Assembly (NCBI GenBank): GCA_002083635.1
Contig: MSXP01000005.1
Coordinates: 266,016-330,015 of the forward strand
Direction of reading: 5' to 3'
Source of the DNA: Proteobacteria bacterium ST_bin12
GTDB lineage: Bacteria > Pseudomonadota > Gammaproteobacteria > Burkholderiales > Methylophilaceae
DNA length: 64,000 nucleotides
Shown: one piece after another, positions 31,937-41,546 of the stretch
How the letters are laid out: each line of letters begins with the position of its first letter
How positions within the stretch are numbered: the stretch's first letter is position 1
Program-made: the position numbers and the translations under genes
The notes under the pieces: model-generated
Told to the model about the DNA's origin: nothing
What the model saw: only the letters and a program-made list of their open reading frames with translations
The model's database searches: none

Positions 31937-32836
31937 ATGTCAATTTCAACCACATTACCTGCGTCGCAGTACAGCAGTTATCAGAACAAAGTGGCTCGTA
32001 GCCGTGCCACATCTGAGCCAGCTTGGGTGCGCTGGACGCTGATTTCCACTGTATTGCTATTTTTAACCTTGTTTTTAATTGTCCCACTGGCGGCGGTTTT
32101 TACTGAAGCCTTACGCAAAGGGCTTGATACTTATATCACCGCACTAAGTGACCCAGATGCCTTGTCATCTATCAAACTCACATTAATCGCAGCGGCCATC
32201 GCGGTACCACTTAATTTGGTGTTTGGTGTCGCCGCTGCATGGGCAATCGCTAAGTTTGAGTTTCGTGGTAAGAGCATACTCATTACTTTAATCGATTTAC
32301 CGTTTGCGGTTTCACCAGTCATTGCAGGTTTGATTTATGTGTTGATTTTTGGTTTGCAAGGCTGGTTTGGTTCAAACTTGCTGGATCACGACATCAAAGT
32401 CATTTTTGCTATCCCTGGCATTGTGTTAGCCACTATATTTGTTACTTTCCCATTTGTTGCGCGCGAGTTGATTCCTTTAATGCAAGCGCAAGGCAAAGAG
32501 GAAGAAGAAGCAGGCTTGGTGTTGGGCGCTTCTGGTTGGCAGATTTTATGGCGCATCACTTTGCCCAATGTGAAATGGGGGTTGTTATACGGTGTGATTT
32601 TAACCAATGCGCGCGCCATGGGCGAGTTCGGCGCGGTCTCGGTGGTTTCTGGACATATTCGTGGGCTGACTAACACATTACCTTTGCATGTTGAGATTTT
32701 ATATAACGAATATAACTACGCAGCAGCTTTTGCGGTTGCTTCATTACTCGCCATATTGGCGCTGGTGACGCTGGTGCTGAAAAGTTTTGTGGAGTGGAAA
32801 GTAGCGCGCGATGCGCAGATTGATGAGAAATCCTGA
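31937..32836 (+). CDS. cysW: Sulfate ABC transporter permease CysW
   Basis: The second permease subunit, 299 residues, with a short cytoplasmic N-terminus and about six membrane segments (first at about 37-60). The EAA-type coupling loop reads EEEEAGLVLGASGWQILWRI, and the GAVSVVSGHIRGLTNTLPLH segment is characteristic of CysW. AAAGGA lies before the ATG. It pairs with CysT and is followed by cysA after 79 bp. Confidence 0.96.
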   Translation: MSISTTLPASQYSSYQNKVARSRATSEPAWVRWTLISTVLLFLTLFLIVPLAAVFTEALRKGLDTYITALSDPDALSSIKLTLIAAAIAVPLNLVFGVAAAWAIAKFEFRGKSILITLIDLPFAVSPVIAGLIYVLIFGLQGWFGSNLLDHDIKVIFAIPGIVLATIFVTFPFVARELIPLMQAQGKEEEEAGLVLGASGWQILWRITLPNVKWGLLYGVILTNARAMGEFGAVSVVSGHIRGLTNTLPLHVEILYNEYNYAAAFAVASLLAILALVTLVLKSFVEWKVARDAQIDEKS

Positions 32837-32915
32837 TAAAAACCTTGTTACTAAGTATTAAGTTAAAACAGACTTAACCATTAAAAATGATGAAAAAATT
32901 AAACTGGATTAAAAC

Positions 32916-33977
32916 ATGAGCATTGAGATTAAAAATATCAGAAAAAACTTTGGCAGCTTTAGCGCGCTAAATGATGTGAGTTTGGACGTGCCTAGCGGTG
33001 AGTTAGTCGCTCTGCTTGGCCCATCGGGTTGCGGCAAAACAACCTTGCTACGAATTATCGCAGGGCTTGAAACGCCAGATTCAGGCAGCATTCATTTTCA
33101 TGGTGCTGATGCAACTGCGCAAAAAGTGCGCGAGCGCCAAGTCGGTTTTGTGTTTCAACATTACGCCTTGTTTCGCCATATGACGGTGTTTGAAAATGTC
33201 GCATTCGGTTTGCGCGTGCGTCCAAAAGAAACGCGACCAACAGATGCTGAAATTAAAAGACGCGTACATGAACTGCTTGAACTTGTACAATTAGACTGGC
33301 TGGCAGACCGTTATCCACCGCAATTATCAGGTGGCCAACGTCAACGTATCGCATTGGCGCGTGCGCTGGCGGTAGAGCCAAAAGTATTGTTGCTGGATGA
33401 ACCATTTGGTGCGTTGGATGCGAAAGTGCGCAAAGAATTACGCCGCTGGTTACGCCGCCTGCATGATGAATTGCACATTACCAGCATTTTTGTAACACAC
33501 GACCAAGAAGAAGCACTAGAAGTATCTGACCGCGTAGTCGTGATTAACAAAGGTCAAATTGAGCAAATTGGTTCGCCGCAGGAAGTTTACGATCACCCAG
33601 TGTCACCTTTTGTGTATCAATTTTTGGGCAATGTGAATCAGTTTCATAGCCAGATTCATCAAGGTGAAGTGAATATTGGCGGCGTAGGCTTAAAGATTAA
33701 TGCGCATCATGATACCAATCATAGCGCTGGCTTGGCCTATGTGCGCCCGCATGATATTGAAATCTATAAAGTAAGAAATGGCGAAGCGCCTGCTTTTGAG
33801 GCGGTCATTCATTACATTCATGCAATTGGTCCACTTGTTAGGCTGGAACTGCAACGTGCCGACCAAGAGGATTTGATTGAAGCGGAGCTGACGCAAGAAC
33901 GCTTTCGCGAATTGGGTTTAAGCCAAGGTGAAAATGTATTTGTTTACCCTAGAAATGTGCGGGTATTTTTAAATTAG
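32916..33977 (+). CDS. cysA: Sulfate ABC transporter ATP-binding protein CysA
   Basis: The 353-residue ATPase energises sulfate import. Walker A GPSGCGKTT lies at residues 37-45, the Q-loop at FVFQHYALF, the signature LSGGQRQRIALARAL, Walker B VLLLDEPFGALD, and the switch His in VTHDQEEA. The C-terminal regulatory beta domain of the CysA/MalK type follows from about residue 240 (YVRPHDIEIY). It is the last gene of the operon. A catalase-peroxidase remnant begins 16 bp downstream on the other strand. Confidence 0.97.
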   Translation: MSIEIKNIRKNFGSFSALNDVSLDVPSGELVALLGPSGCGKTTLLRIIAGLETPDSGSIHFHGADATAQKVRERQVGFVFQHYALFRHMTVFENVAFGLRVRPKETRPTDAEIKRRVHELLELVQLDWLADRYPPQLSGGQRQRIALARALAVEPKVLLLDEPFGALDAKVRKELRRWLRRLHDELHITSIFVTHDQEEALEVSDRVVVINKGQIEQIGSPQEVYDHPVSPFVYQFLGNVNQFHSQIHQGEVNIGGVGLKINAHHDTNHSAGLAYVRPHDIEIYKVRNGEAPAFEAVIHYIHAIGPLVRLELQRADQEDLIEAELTQERFRELGLSQGENVFVYPRNVRVFLN

Positions 33978-33993
33978 GCGATACCTCCGACTT

Positions 33994-34392
33994 TCACTCA
34001 GAGTGTGAACCAAAAACTAAATCTACAGGTGTTGCTGTCCACTTCACCTGTTTAGTTTTGCGATCTAATCCTTTGTACAAATCTTCGTTGGAAGATTTCT
34101 TCCACTCTGTGGACATATCAAGCAGGTTTACAAAGAAATCATTGCTTAATGTGCCTGGTCGGCTTGTCAACACGCCATGTTTGCGCCATCACTATTTGCA
34201 TTTAACGCACGCATACCACCAACTAATGCCGTCATTTCTGTCACATTTAAATTAAGCAGATTGGCTTTTTCCACCAACATTTCGGCTGGTGATAAACGGC
34301 TGTCCGCGCTGTAATAATTGCGGAAACCGTCAGCGGTTGGTTTTAAGAACTCAAACGATTGCACATCGGTTTGCGCTTGCGATTGGGCTTAT
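33994..34392 (-). pseudogene. katG: Remnant of catalase-peroxidase katG (C-terminal part)
   Basis: The - strand encodes about 130 codons that match the end of KatG: QTDVQSFEFLKPTADGFRN, MLVEKANLLNLNVTEMTALV and, in a second frame, RPGTLSNDFFVNLLDMSTEW and VKWTATPVDLVFGS. The two frames join at about 34180, where one missing base explains the shift (GA-lost codon-HGV). A TAA precedes the remnant at its 5' side, and the remaining 80% of the gene is absent. It is plainly non-functional. It shows that this strain's ancestor had KatG here, next to the sulfate operon. Confidence 0.9.
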
Positions 34393-34612
34393 CCATGATT
34401 CAAACCATGAAAAAACCATGAGCCAGAAATAGGAAAATTGCTTACTGCTGACCGATTAATTCATTGGTCAAGTTGGCGTTTTTACAGACGGGATGGAATG
34501 CTTTTAGTTGAACTTTCGCAGCGTTAACTTCAGCTTAGCTGCGTTTTTTAAGGGAATTAGCTGGGTTGATATTGACTTGCTGTAGATGAATAATTGCTTT
34601 TTTCAATCATAC
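34393..34612. other. Non-coding stretch after the katG remnant
   Basis: No intact gene is visible. On the - strand a broken frame (VQLKAFHPV, then NANLTNELIGQQ and stop) may be a further gene scrap of unknown origin. On the + strand CGCAGC (34517-34522) and GCTGCG (34538-34543) form a stem followed by seven Ts (34544-34550), a possible terminator for the cys operon lying about 540 bp after cysA. Confidence 0.4.
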
Positions 34613-37414
34613 TTAACACATTTTTGAGTGCCAAAATTGCTCAAACTCTTGTGTGGAAATGGGCTTTGAAAGCAAATATCCTTGCGCAAAATCACAGCCA
34701 GCACCCGCCAATAAATCATATTGCTCTTGGGTTTCTACACCCTCTGCAATCACTCGCATATCTAGCTTATGTGCCATTAAAATAATCGCTTCACACAAGC
34801 CCATGTCACTAGAGTCAGCAGTCATGTTTTTAACAAAAGACTGATCAATTTTAATGTAATCAATATCATATTTTTTTAAATAAGATAGCGATGAGTAGCC
34901 AGTGCCAAAATCGTCAATCGCCACTTGAATACCTGCATCTCTAAATTTAATTAGCTTATTTGCAACGGTATCGCTTGCATCAAGCAAAGAGCCTTCTGTA
35001 ATTTCAACTACAATACTACCGCCTGGCAGGCCAGTTTTTTCTAAGTTATGAACCCAAGTAAGGCTAGGGTTTTTAAATTGAACAGGCGATTTATTAATGC
35101 TGATTTGAAAATCAGGATGCAGCGCAACACGCCACTTTTGCACTTGTTGTATTGCTTCGCGAAACACCCACTCGCCCAACTCGTAAATCAGGCCTGTATC
35201 TTCTGCAATTGGAATAAATTGGCCAGGGCTAATCAAACCTAATTGCGGATGATGCCAGCGAATTAAGGCTTCAGCCTTGAGTATTTTTCCTGTTTTTATT
35301 TCAATAATAGGCTGATAAACCAGCTTAAACTCATCTCTTTTGGCTGCATGTCTAAGGTCGTTCGCCAAGCGCATTCTAGATTGAGCTGCCGCTTGCATAG
35401 ACGGCGTAAAATAACTGTAACGATTACGCCCTTCTGCTTTGGCAACATACATGGCTTGATCGGCATTTTTTAATAAATTATCAAAATCAATCGCATCAGA
35501 TGTGTACAAAGTAATGCCAATACTGGCAGAAATATAAATAGGCTCCGCGCCCAGTTCAAATGGTCTAATTAATTGAACAAGGATATTTTCTGCAATTCGT
35601 TCAGAGTTACTTACATCATCCATTTCGCTCATCAAAATCACAAACTCGTCACCACCTAGGCGCGCTACGGTATCGGTTTCACGCACACAGCTTTTTAATC
35701 TTAACGCAACGGCTTTTAACAAGTCGTCACCTTTGTCATGACCCATCGTGTCATTCACTTCTTTAAAGTGATCTAGGTCTAAAAACATCAACGCTAATGA
35801 TAAACCTGTACGCTCTAACTTTCTGATTTCCTGCTCTAACCTATCTCTAAACATACGGCGGTTAGGCAAATTAGTAAGTGCATCAAAGTTAGCTTGTTGC
35901 CAGATTAAGTCTTCTGCTTCTTTTTGCTTGCTAATGTCGCGCACAATACCCAGCACACTACGCTTGCCTTGAAACTCTACGCGTGATGCATGTAAGTCCA
36001 TCCAAATAGACTCTTGGCCGCCTTTCAACAAAAACTCAGCTTGATAATGTTTTACTGGCTCTTTATCATTTGTGACCCGCTGGGAAAATCGTTGATTCCA
36101 TAACTCCAAATATGCGGGCGCTACTACTTTTTCAAATGGCAATCCCACAAACTCTTCATGACTGTAACCCAACATTTTGGGCAGAATAGGATTACAAAAA
36201 ATAAAACGGTAATCTTGCGCAACAAAAACACCATCTACCATCGCCTCTAGCAAGGCGCGCTGATTCGAATCACTTTCTCTTAATGCGGCCTCAATTTTCT
36301 TAATTTCATCAATATCGGTATGAGTACCGACAACACGCTCAGCGGCACCTTTCGCATTGGTACTGACAATTTTGCCGCGACTTAGTACCCATTTATAATC
36401 GCCACTTTTACATAAAATACGGTGCTCAATCGCATATCGGTCTGATTTACCAAGCACATAGGCTTTTAGTGCAGCCAATACTTTGGGCAAATCTTCAGCA
36501 TGCACCAACTTCTCCCACTCAGTCACACTGGCGACAAGGTCATCTTCGTTATAACCTAACATTTCTCTCCATTGGCTTGAATAGGTCACTTCTTTGGTCA
36601 TGACATTCCAATCCCAAACGCCATCTCGTGCACCATCTAATGCAAATTTCCAGCGCTCCTCACTAATCCGAATGGCTTCTAACAAACGTGCGTCTTTTAA
36701 CACTATTCGGCGCGTTAAAAAAACACCAATCGCCATCAATACAACTGTAAAAGCAATCATAAAAGTTACAATGAGTGTCTGCGCATTGCGTGATGCATCT
36801 CCCAGTGCATTTGAAAATGCGTCCTCAATAGGCGTTAATTGAAAGTTGATTTGATTGATTTCATCAATCAGCTGATGCACCTTATCTTGATTCACATCAT
36901 CACTATTGATATGTTGATGCATCTGTTTTGCCAGCGCAACAATACGCCCAACCATCTCATCGCCCTGCTCCCAATACTCAATGGATGGCTTCATTAAACT
37001 GGTATGCTGAAAATTGAGAAACAAGTTCACCATGCCAGAAACGTCATCAGGGTTATTTTCAGCTTTAATAAATGCTTGCTTAGCCTGCATCATATTAGGC
37101 TTAGATTTCTGCAAGGCCAAGCGCGCAACTTTGTCTTGCAGGGGAACTTCTATCTCAGCTAAAAATTGCTGATAATCTAATTCAGCATGCGTTTTGGCAT
37201 AATGGTTTAAATGATAGACGGATTCTTTTTGTGATTTTGACCAAAGGCTTTCACCACTGACATAAGCCCTTACTGCAGATAAGGCGCTCATACTAATAAC
37301 GCCTAGGAATAACAAAAGTGCCACAATAATAAAAAATGGCCAAATCGTTTGTATTAACTGCCTATTAACAGAGTTAATACTAGTTGCTCCAATGATTGGT
37401 TTTTTATTTGTCAT
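34613..37414 (-). CDS. Membrane PAS-PAS-GGDEF-EAL cyclic-di-GMP protein
   Basis: A 933-residue sensor that probably makes or degrades c-di-GMP. Transmembrane segments at about 24-46 and 212-234 enclose a periplasmic helical sensor domain. PAS domains follow at about 253-375 and 385-497, the GGDEF domain with intact GGDEF at 587-591 and an RETD inhibitory site just before it, and the EAL domain with EAL at 715-717, DDFGTGYSSL and EGVETQEQ. Both catalytic halves look intact, so it may be bifunctional. It is monocistronic, between the katG remnant and recQ. Confidence 0.94.
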   Translation of the reverse strand: MTNKKPIIGATSINSVNRQLIQTIWPFFIIVALLLFLGVISMSALSAVRAYVSGESLWSKSQKESVYHLNHYAKTHAELDYQQFLAEIEVPLQDKVARLALQKSKPNMMQAKQAFIKAENNPDDVSGMVNLFLNFQHTSLMKPSIEYWEQGDEMVGRIVALAKQMHQHINSDDVNQDKVHQLIDEINQINFQLTPIEDAFSNALGDASRNAQTLIVTFMIAFTVVLMAIGVFLTRRIVLKDARLLEAIRISEERWKFALDGARDGVWDWNVMTKEVTYSSQWREMLGYNEDDLVASVTEWEKLVHAEDLPKVLAALKAYVLGKSDRYAIEHRILCKSGDYKWVLSRGKIVSTNAKGAAERVVGTHTDIDEIKKIEAALRESDSNQRALLEAMVDGVFVAQDYRFIFCNPILPKMLGYSHEEFVGLPFEKVVAPAYLELWNQRFSQRVTNDKEPVKHYQAEFLLKGGQESIWMDLHASRVEFQGKRSVLGIVRDISKQKEAEDLIWQQANFDALTNLPNRRMFRDRLEQEIRKLERTGLSLALMFLDLDHFKEVNDTMGHDKGDDLLKAVALRLKSCVRETDTVARLGGDEFVILMSEMDDVSNSERIAENILVQLIRPFELGAEPIYISASIGITLYTSDAIDFDNLLKNADQAMYVAKAEGRNRYSYFTPSMQAAAQSRMRLANDLRHAAKRDEFKLVYQPIIEIKTGKILKAEALIRWHHPQLGLISPGQFIPIAEDTGLIYELGEWVFREAIQQVQKWRVALHPDFQISINKSPVQFKNPSLTWVHNLEKTGLPGGSIVVEITEGSLLDASDTVANKLIKFRDAGIQVAIDDFGTGYSSLSYLKKYDIDYIKIDQSFVKNMTADSSDMGLCEAIILMAHKLDMRVIAEGVETQEQYDLLAGAGCDFAQGYLLSKPISTQEFEQFWHSKMC

Positions 37415-37526
37415 CGAATGATCAATTAAATGGATTTTGCCACCTTAAATGATGATGTGCTGCTAAACCAAGTACAACATCCTATTTTGTACCAAGAGTT
37501 TTGATGCGTTAGCGCTAGCAATAATA

Positions 37527-39368
37527 TTACTCTAACACTAACAAAAACTCATCCCCATAACGATCTAATTTAGCTTGCCCTACTCCGCTGATTCTACTCA
37601 TTTCTGTCAGGCTTTGTGGACGCTGATTGAAAATTTCCAGCAGCGTACTGTCATGAAAAATCACATATGGTGGCACGCCTTGTTCTCGCGCTAATTCCAA
37701 GCGCTTAGCTTTTAATGCCATCCACAGCGGGTCATCGCTCAAACCATCATAAGCCGCTTTGGCGTTTGAACTGCGTTGCGCTTTGCTCAAGCTCGCTTTT
37801 GCCTTACCTACTGCTTCAATATCGCGCCTTAACCATATTTCAGTCTCACCTTTTAATACTGGGCGTGCGGCTTCTGTCAGTTTTAATCCGCCATAGGCTT
37901 GAATATCCGCCTCTAAATAGCCACCCGCCACTAGCTGCCTAAACACACTGCTCCACTGGGCAGATGAGATATTTTTACCTACACCAAACACACTTAAAGC
38001 CTGATGATTAAACTGCGCTACTTTTGCATTGGTTTTTCCCAACAATATATCGATTAAGTGCACTACGCCAAAACGCTGCCCTGTGCGGTATACAGCAGAT
38101 AAAGCCATTTGAGCGGCTTGCGTTGCATCCCAAGTGTCCATTGGATTCAAACAATTATCACATTGGCCGCAATTGCCCGCGTGTTGCTCGCCAAAATAGC
38201 GCAATATGGTTTGGTGTCGGCAATCTGTGGATTCGCAAAACCCCAATAACGCATCCAGTTTTTGCCGCTCGACCTGCTTGCGTTCTTCTGGCGCATCACC
38301 AGAATCCAGCATTTGGCGCATGCTGACTACATCTCCTAAACCATAAGCCATCCAAGCATTTGCTGGCAAACCGTCGCGCCCTGCACGACCGGTTTCTTGA
38401 TAGTAACTTTCCATGCTTTTGGGTAAATCTAAATGCGCCACAAAACGCACATTCGGCTTATCAATACCCATACCAAACGCAATGGTCGCCACAATAATCA
38501 CGCCTTCTTCACGCAAAAATCGGCGTTGGTTTTGAGTGCGAACACTCACATCTAAACCAGCATGGTAAGGCAGCGCATCCCAGCCGCGCTCTTTTAGCCA
38601 ACTGGCGGTTTCTTCTACTTTTTTGCGGGATAAGCAATACACAATACCTGCGTCATTGGCATGCTCAGATTCCAAAAAAGACTCTAACTGCTCACGCGCT
38701 TTTAATTTGTGCGTCACGCGATAACGGATATTGGGTCTATCAAAGCTGGCCACAAATTGGCGTGCATTTTCAAGTGATAAACGCTCTACAATTTCAGCAC
38801 GTGTGGGCGCATCGGCAGTGGCGGTCAACGCAATACGCGGCACGTTAGGAAATTGCGTGTGTAAAGCGGTTAACTTGCGATATTCAGGCCTAAAATCATG
38901 CCCCCATTCCGACACGCAATGCGCCTCATCAATGGCGAAAAGTGCAATTCCAGTATGCATTTCAATCTGCTCTAATTGCGCTAAAAAACCGCTTAATAAT
39001 AAGCGCTCTGGCGCCACATACAAGATTTCTAGTTCGCCTTGTATCAGCTGAGAAGTGACTTGGCGTGATTGCTCAGCATCTAAACTGGAATTTAAAAACG
39101 CCGCTTTTACACCCAATTGCTGCAAAGCTTCAACTTGGTTTTGCATCAAAGCAATCAATGGCGAAACCACAATTGTCACGCCATTACGCAGCAGAGCAGG
39201 CAATTGATAACACAGAGATTTACCACCGCCAGTCGGCATTAAAACCAGCGCATCACCACCTGCAGTTACATGCTCAATAATGGCTTGCTGCTCACCGCGA
39301 AATGTAGAATATCCGAAAACTTGATGTAGGCGTTGCTGGGCGTGGCTTGTGAAAGTGGTTTTTAACAT
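37527..39368 (-). CDS. recQ: ATP-dependent DNA helicase RecQ
   Basis: A 3'-5' helicase in recombination and fork repair. The 613 residues contain motif I PTGGGKSLCYQLPALL, the DEAH box in AIDEAHCVSEWGHDFRPEY, motif VI QETGRAGRDGLP, the zinc-binding cysteines of the RQC domain (CRHQTILRYF, CGQCDNCLNP), the winged helix and a C-terminal HRDC domain (LELAREQGVPPYVIFHDSTL). Length and order are normal for the family. It is transcribed alone. The short zinc-type gene at 39489 is divergent. Confidence 0.97.
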   Translation of the reverse strand: MLKTTFTSHAQQRLHQVFGYSTFRGEQQAIIEHVTAGGDALVLMPTGGGKSLCYQLPALLRNGVTIVVSPLIALMQNQVEALQQLGVKAAFLNSSLDAEQSRQVTSQLIQGELEILYVAPERLLLSGFLAQLEQIEMHTGIALFAIDEAHCVSEWGHDFRPEYRKLTALHTQFPNVPRIALTATADAPTRAEIVERLSLENARQFVASFDRPNIRYRVTHKLKAREQLESFLESEHANDAGIVYCLSRKKVEETASWLKERGWDALPYHAGLDVSVRTQNQRRFLREEGVIIVATIAFGMGIDKPNVRFVAHLDLPKSMESYYQETGRAGRDGLPANAWMAYGLGDVVSMRQMLDSGDAPEERKQVERQKLDALLGFCESTDCRHQTILRYFGEQHAGNCGQCDNCLNPMDTWDATQAAQMALSAVYRTGQRFGVVHLIDILLGKTNAKVAQFNHQALSVFGVGKNISSAQWSSVFRQLVAGGYLEADIQAYGGLKLTEAARPVLKGETEIWLRRDIEAVGKAKASLSKAQRSSNAKAAYDGLSDDPLWMALKAKRLELAREQGVPPYVIFHDSTLLEIFNQRPQSLTEMSRISGVGQAKLDRYGDEFLLVLE

Positions 39369-39488
39369 TGCTAGTATTCTACACTGCGTGTAGATTCTGC
39401 CATTAAACTAGCGTAAAAAAACCTTGCATCCTTTCACAAGCTTCGCTAAAAAGAGAGTAATCTAGATATTTACTTTGGGATTAAGTAG

Positions 39489-39710
39489 ATGAAAAAAACC
39501 TATTACATTGATTATCGCCAAGTGCCATTTGAAGGGCATGCGCATCGCTATCTTTGTGCCGATTGCAAAGTAGAAACCACTACCATTAATGGCCAGTTGA
39601 GTGGGCATTTAGCCACTTGTGCTTATAGGATTGCATTAGAAAAAGCTGGCTATGAATCATCTGGGGCATGCCAGACACCTGCCTCGTTAGATGCAGATGA
39701 TGTCGACTAA
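39489..39710 (+). CDS. Hypothetical small protein with a possible zinc site (73 aa)
   Basis: A 73-residue protein with CADC at residues 23-26 and a later HLATC, which together could bind a metal in a small zinc-ribbon-like fold (HRYLCADCKVET...SGHLATCAYR). The C-terminus is acidic (SLDADDVD). The frame is closed by good context: an ATG 9 bp after GGGA. I do not recognise the family. It lies between divergent recQ and the exonuclease fusion gene and shows no operon partner. Confidence 0.6.
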   Translation: MKKTYYIDYRQVPFEGHAHRYLCADCKVETTTINGQLSGHLATCAYRIALEKAGYESSGACQTPASLDADDVD

Positions 39711-39761
39711 CTAAAAGCAGTAATTAATACAATATGATGCTGTAAAATTATTCACACAACT

Positions 39762-41153
39762 TTAGAGCATCATCAACTGAGTTTTGGGGTTATTGATGAC
39801 TTTAAGTAATAATTTATAGGTATCTAAATCAAACTTAAAGTGCGCGTTTTCTTGTAGCTTTTCTGCCAAATCGACATCATTTTCAACCATTCCTAAATAT
39901 GTCCAATACTCAAAAATATGTAGCTGGGTTTTATCGTTTTCGCCATTATGTTCGCGGATACCAATTTTGCCAGGGTAGGGCCAGTTTTTTAATCGATGCG
40001 CAATTAAGGCTTGTTGCAAGCGCAAGTAATGCATTTCTGGTGACTCTTTGCCGCAACATACACCTTTGCAGCGTTTGATTTGGCTGGAAAAACAAGCGCC
40101 ACTGCCTGCGGCTTCTAAACCTAAATAGCGCGGGCAAAGTTGGTGCGCCTCGGCAATGCTACGCAAACTTTCTACAGCTTGGTGTTTGCTTTTAAACGTG
40201 CCAAATAATTGGCCTAATTCTATGGGATTAATATCGCTTTCGCGCACTAATTCCAATAGATTTTTTGCCTCGAAATTAGTGTTAAGTTTCCAGCTGCACA
40301 GTTGGCGCTCGTTGCGTAACTGGCGGTTGTAAATGGGTTGACGTTCTTTTACCAGTTTCGATTCTAACAATAGCGCGCTGAAATCGCCTGCTGCCGTTAT
40401 CCATTCAACGCGTTTAATCTCTTGCGTAATACGCATTTCTTTGGTGCTGGCGTGGTCGCTACTAAAATGGCTGAGTATGCGCGCGCGAATATTGACACTT
40501 TTGCCGATATATAAGGGCAATTCATTATCGGCATAAAACAAGTAAACGCCTGGTGTTTCAGGCATATCATCAAGCAAGTTGGCATCTAAATGGGATGGCA
40601 AACTGGGCGCGTTCATTAATTTTGCTGCCGCGTTTCTGATTGCGGCGTCGCCCAACTCTAATTGGGCGGATTCAATAAAGCCCAACATTACGTCTACATC
40701 GCCCATGGCACGGTGGCGCGCAATAGTGGTGAGATTATGGCGTTGCATAATGGCATCTAAGCCATGGCTTTTGTGCTGCGGATACAGCAGGCGTGAAAGC
40801 TTGACCGTACAAATCACCTTTTGACGCAGTGTAATGCCAATACGCTTAAATTCCGATTTTAAAAAACCATGATCAAAACGCACATTGTGCGCAGCCAATA
40901 CGCTACCTTCTAAAAAAGCCAGTAGCGTGTCAGCTACCTCTTTAAACAACGGTGCATTGGCGACCATTTCATTGTTAATGGTAGTCAGTTGTTGAATAAA
41001 CGCAGGAATCGGCTGTTCTGGGTTCACCAAGGTTTGCCAGCGCGCAGTTTCAATGCCATTATCAAATCGCACCAGAGCAATTTCGGTAATACGGTCGCGT
41101 AGCGGCATGGCGCCGGTAGTTTCCAAATCTAAAAAAGTAACGGATGGCAGCAA
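39762..41153 (-). CDS. DEDDh exonuclease fused to a UvrC-type GIY-YIG nuclease
   Basis: A 463-residue two-domain nuclease. Residues 1-175 form a DnaQ-like 3'-5' exonuclease: FLDLETTG with catalytic D8 and E10, HNVRFDHGF and the HRAMGDVD motif with His and Asp. At about 200-280 follows a GIY-YIG domain (TPGVYLFYADNELPLYIGKS, then RILSHF), and a UvrC-like region with a cysteine cluster (QIKRCKGVCCGKES). Such fusions, related to Cho, are common in Betaproteobacteria and are thought to act in DNA repair incision and trimming. It is monocistronic and convergent with the 73-aa gene. Confidence 0.92.
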   Translation of the reverse strand: MLPSVTFLDLETTGAMPLRDRITEIALVRFDNGIETARWQTLVNPEQPIPAFIQQLTTINNEMVANAPLFKEVADTLLAFLEGSVLAAHNVRFDHGFLKSEFKRIGITLRQKVICTVKLSRLLYPQHKSHGLDAIMQRHNLTTIARHRAMGDVDVMLGFIESAQLELGDAAIRNAAAKLMNAPSLPSHLDANLLDDMPETPGVYLFYADNELPLYIGKSVNIRARILSHFSSDHASTKEMRITQEIKRVEWITAAGDFSALLLESKLVKERQPIYNRQLRNERQLCSWKLNTNFEAKNLLELVRESDINPIELGQLFGTFKSKHQAVESLRSIAEAHQLCPRYLGLEAAGSGACFSSQIKRCKGVCCGKESPEMHYLRLQQALIAHRLKNWPYPGKIGIREHNGENDKTQLHIFEYWTYLGMVENDVDLAEKLQENAHFKFDLDTYKLLLKVINNPKTQLMML

Positions 41154-41200
41154 GAGTTAAACCACAAAGTATGAATAGGTAAAAGTGTAGCTTGAATTGA

Positions 41201-41344
41201 GGAAATACGTAATAAGTGTCTGCGCGAGCGAGTTACGGCGTTGCGCGGTGCTCGCCGCCTCACCGTACTTAGTGTACTGTCTCGGCCTTTGCGCTCCGTG
41301 CGCCTTGTACTTCGTCTTGCTCAACGACTTATTCCGCCTCTCCT
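41201..41344. repeat. Palindromic dispersed-repeat-like element
   Basis: This GC-richer stretch starts and ends with inverted AATAAGT (41211-41217) and ACTTATT (41327-41333), with imperfect similarity extending outward. Its middle holds GTACTTAGTGTAC (41265-41277). The two halves are partly complementary, so it folds as a long imperfect hairpin. The composition differs from the flanking DNA. It looks like a small non-autonomous repeat (REP or MITE class), but only one copy is in this window, so family membership is unproven. Confidence 0.5.
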
Positions 41345-41499
41345 TAACGTAAAAACATGAAATAAATCATTAACCCAAAATATAAAAACGCAAAAAATCC
41401 CACTATCCAAAATACATTCAGTAGATTTTTATTAATGATTTTTAGCTGGTTTTCAATTGCCAATAGTTGCGCATCTTTTTCTTTGCTGTCAGTTTGCAT
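41344..41499 (-). CDS. Small single-span membrane protein (51 aa)
   Basis: The ATG at 41499 has a strong AGAGGAAAG site 6 bases upstream and starts MQTDSKEKDAQLLAIENQLK, a charged cytoplasmic helix, followed by one membrane segment (VFWIVGFFAFLYFGLMIYFMFL). A longer frame open upstream lacks support. Its function is unknown. It is divergent from the MOSC gene and ends exactly at the edge of the palindromic repeat. Confidence 0.65.
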   Translation of the reverse strand: MQTDSKEKDAQLLAIENQLKIINKNLLNVFWIVGFFAFLYFGLMIYFMFLR

Positions 41500-41546
41500 G
41501 GTGCTTTCCTCTGTAAAATAATAGCCTCTGTAAAATATCATTTATC

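Noticed and set aside
34058..34255. + strand frame of 65 codons near 34.1 kb
   Set aside because: It is the reverse of the katG remnant and has no coding features.
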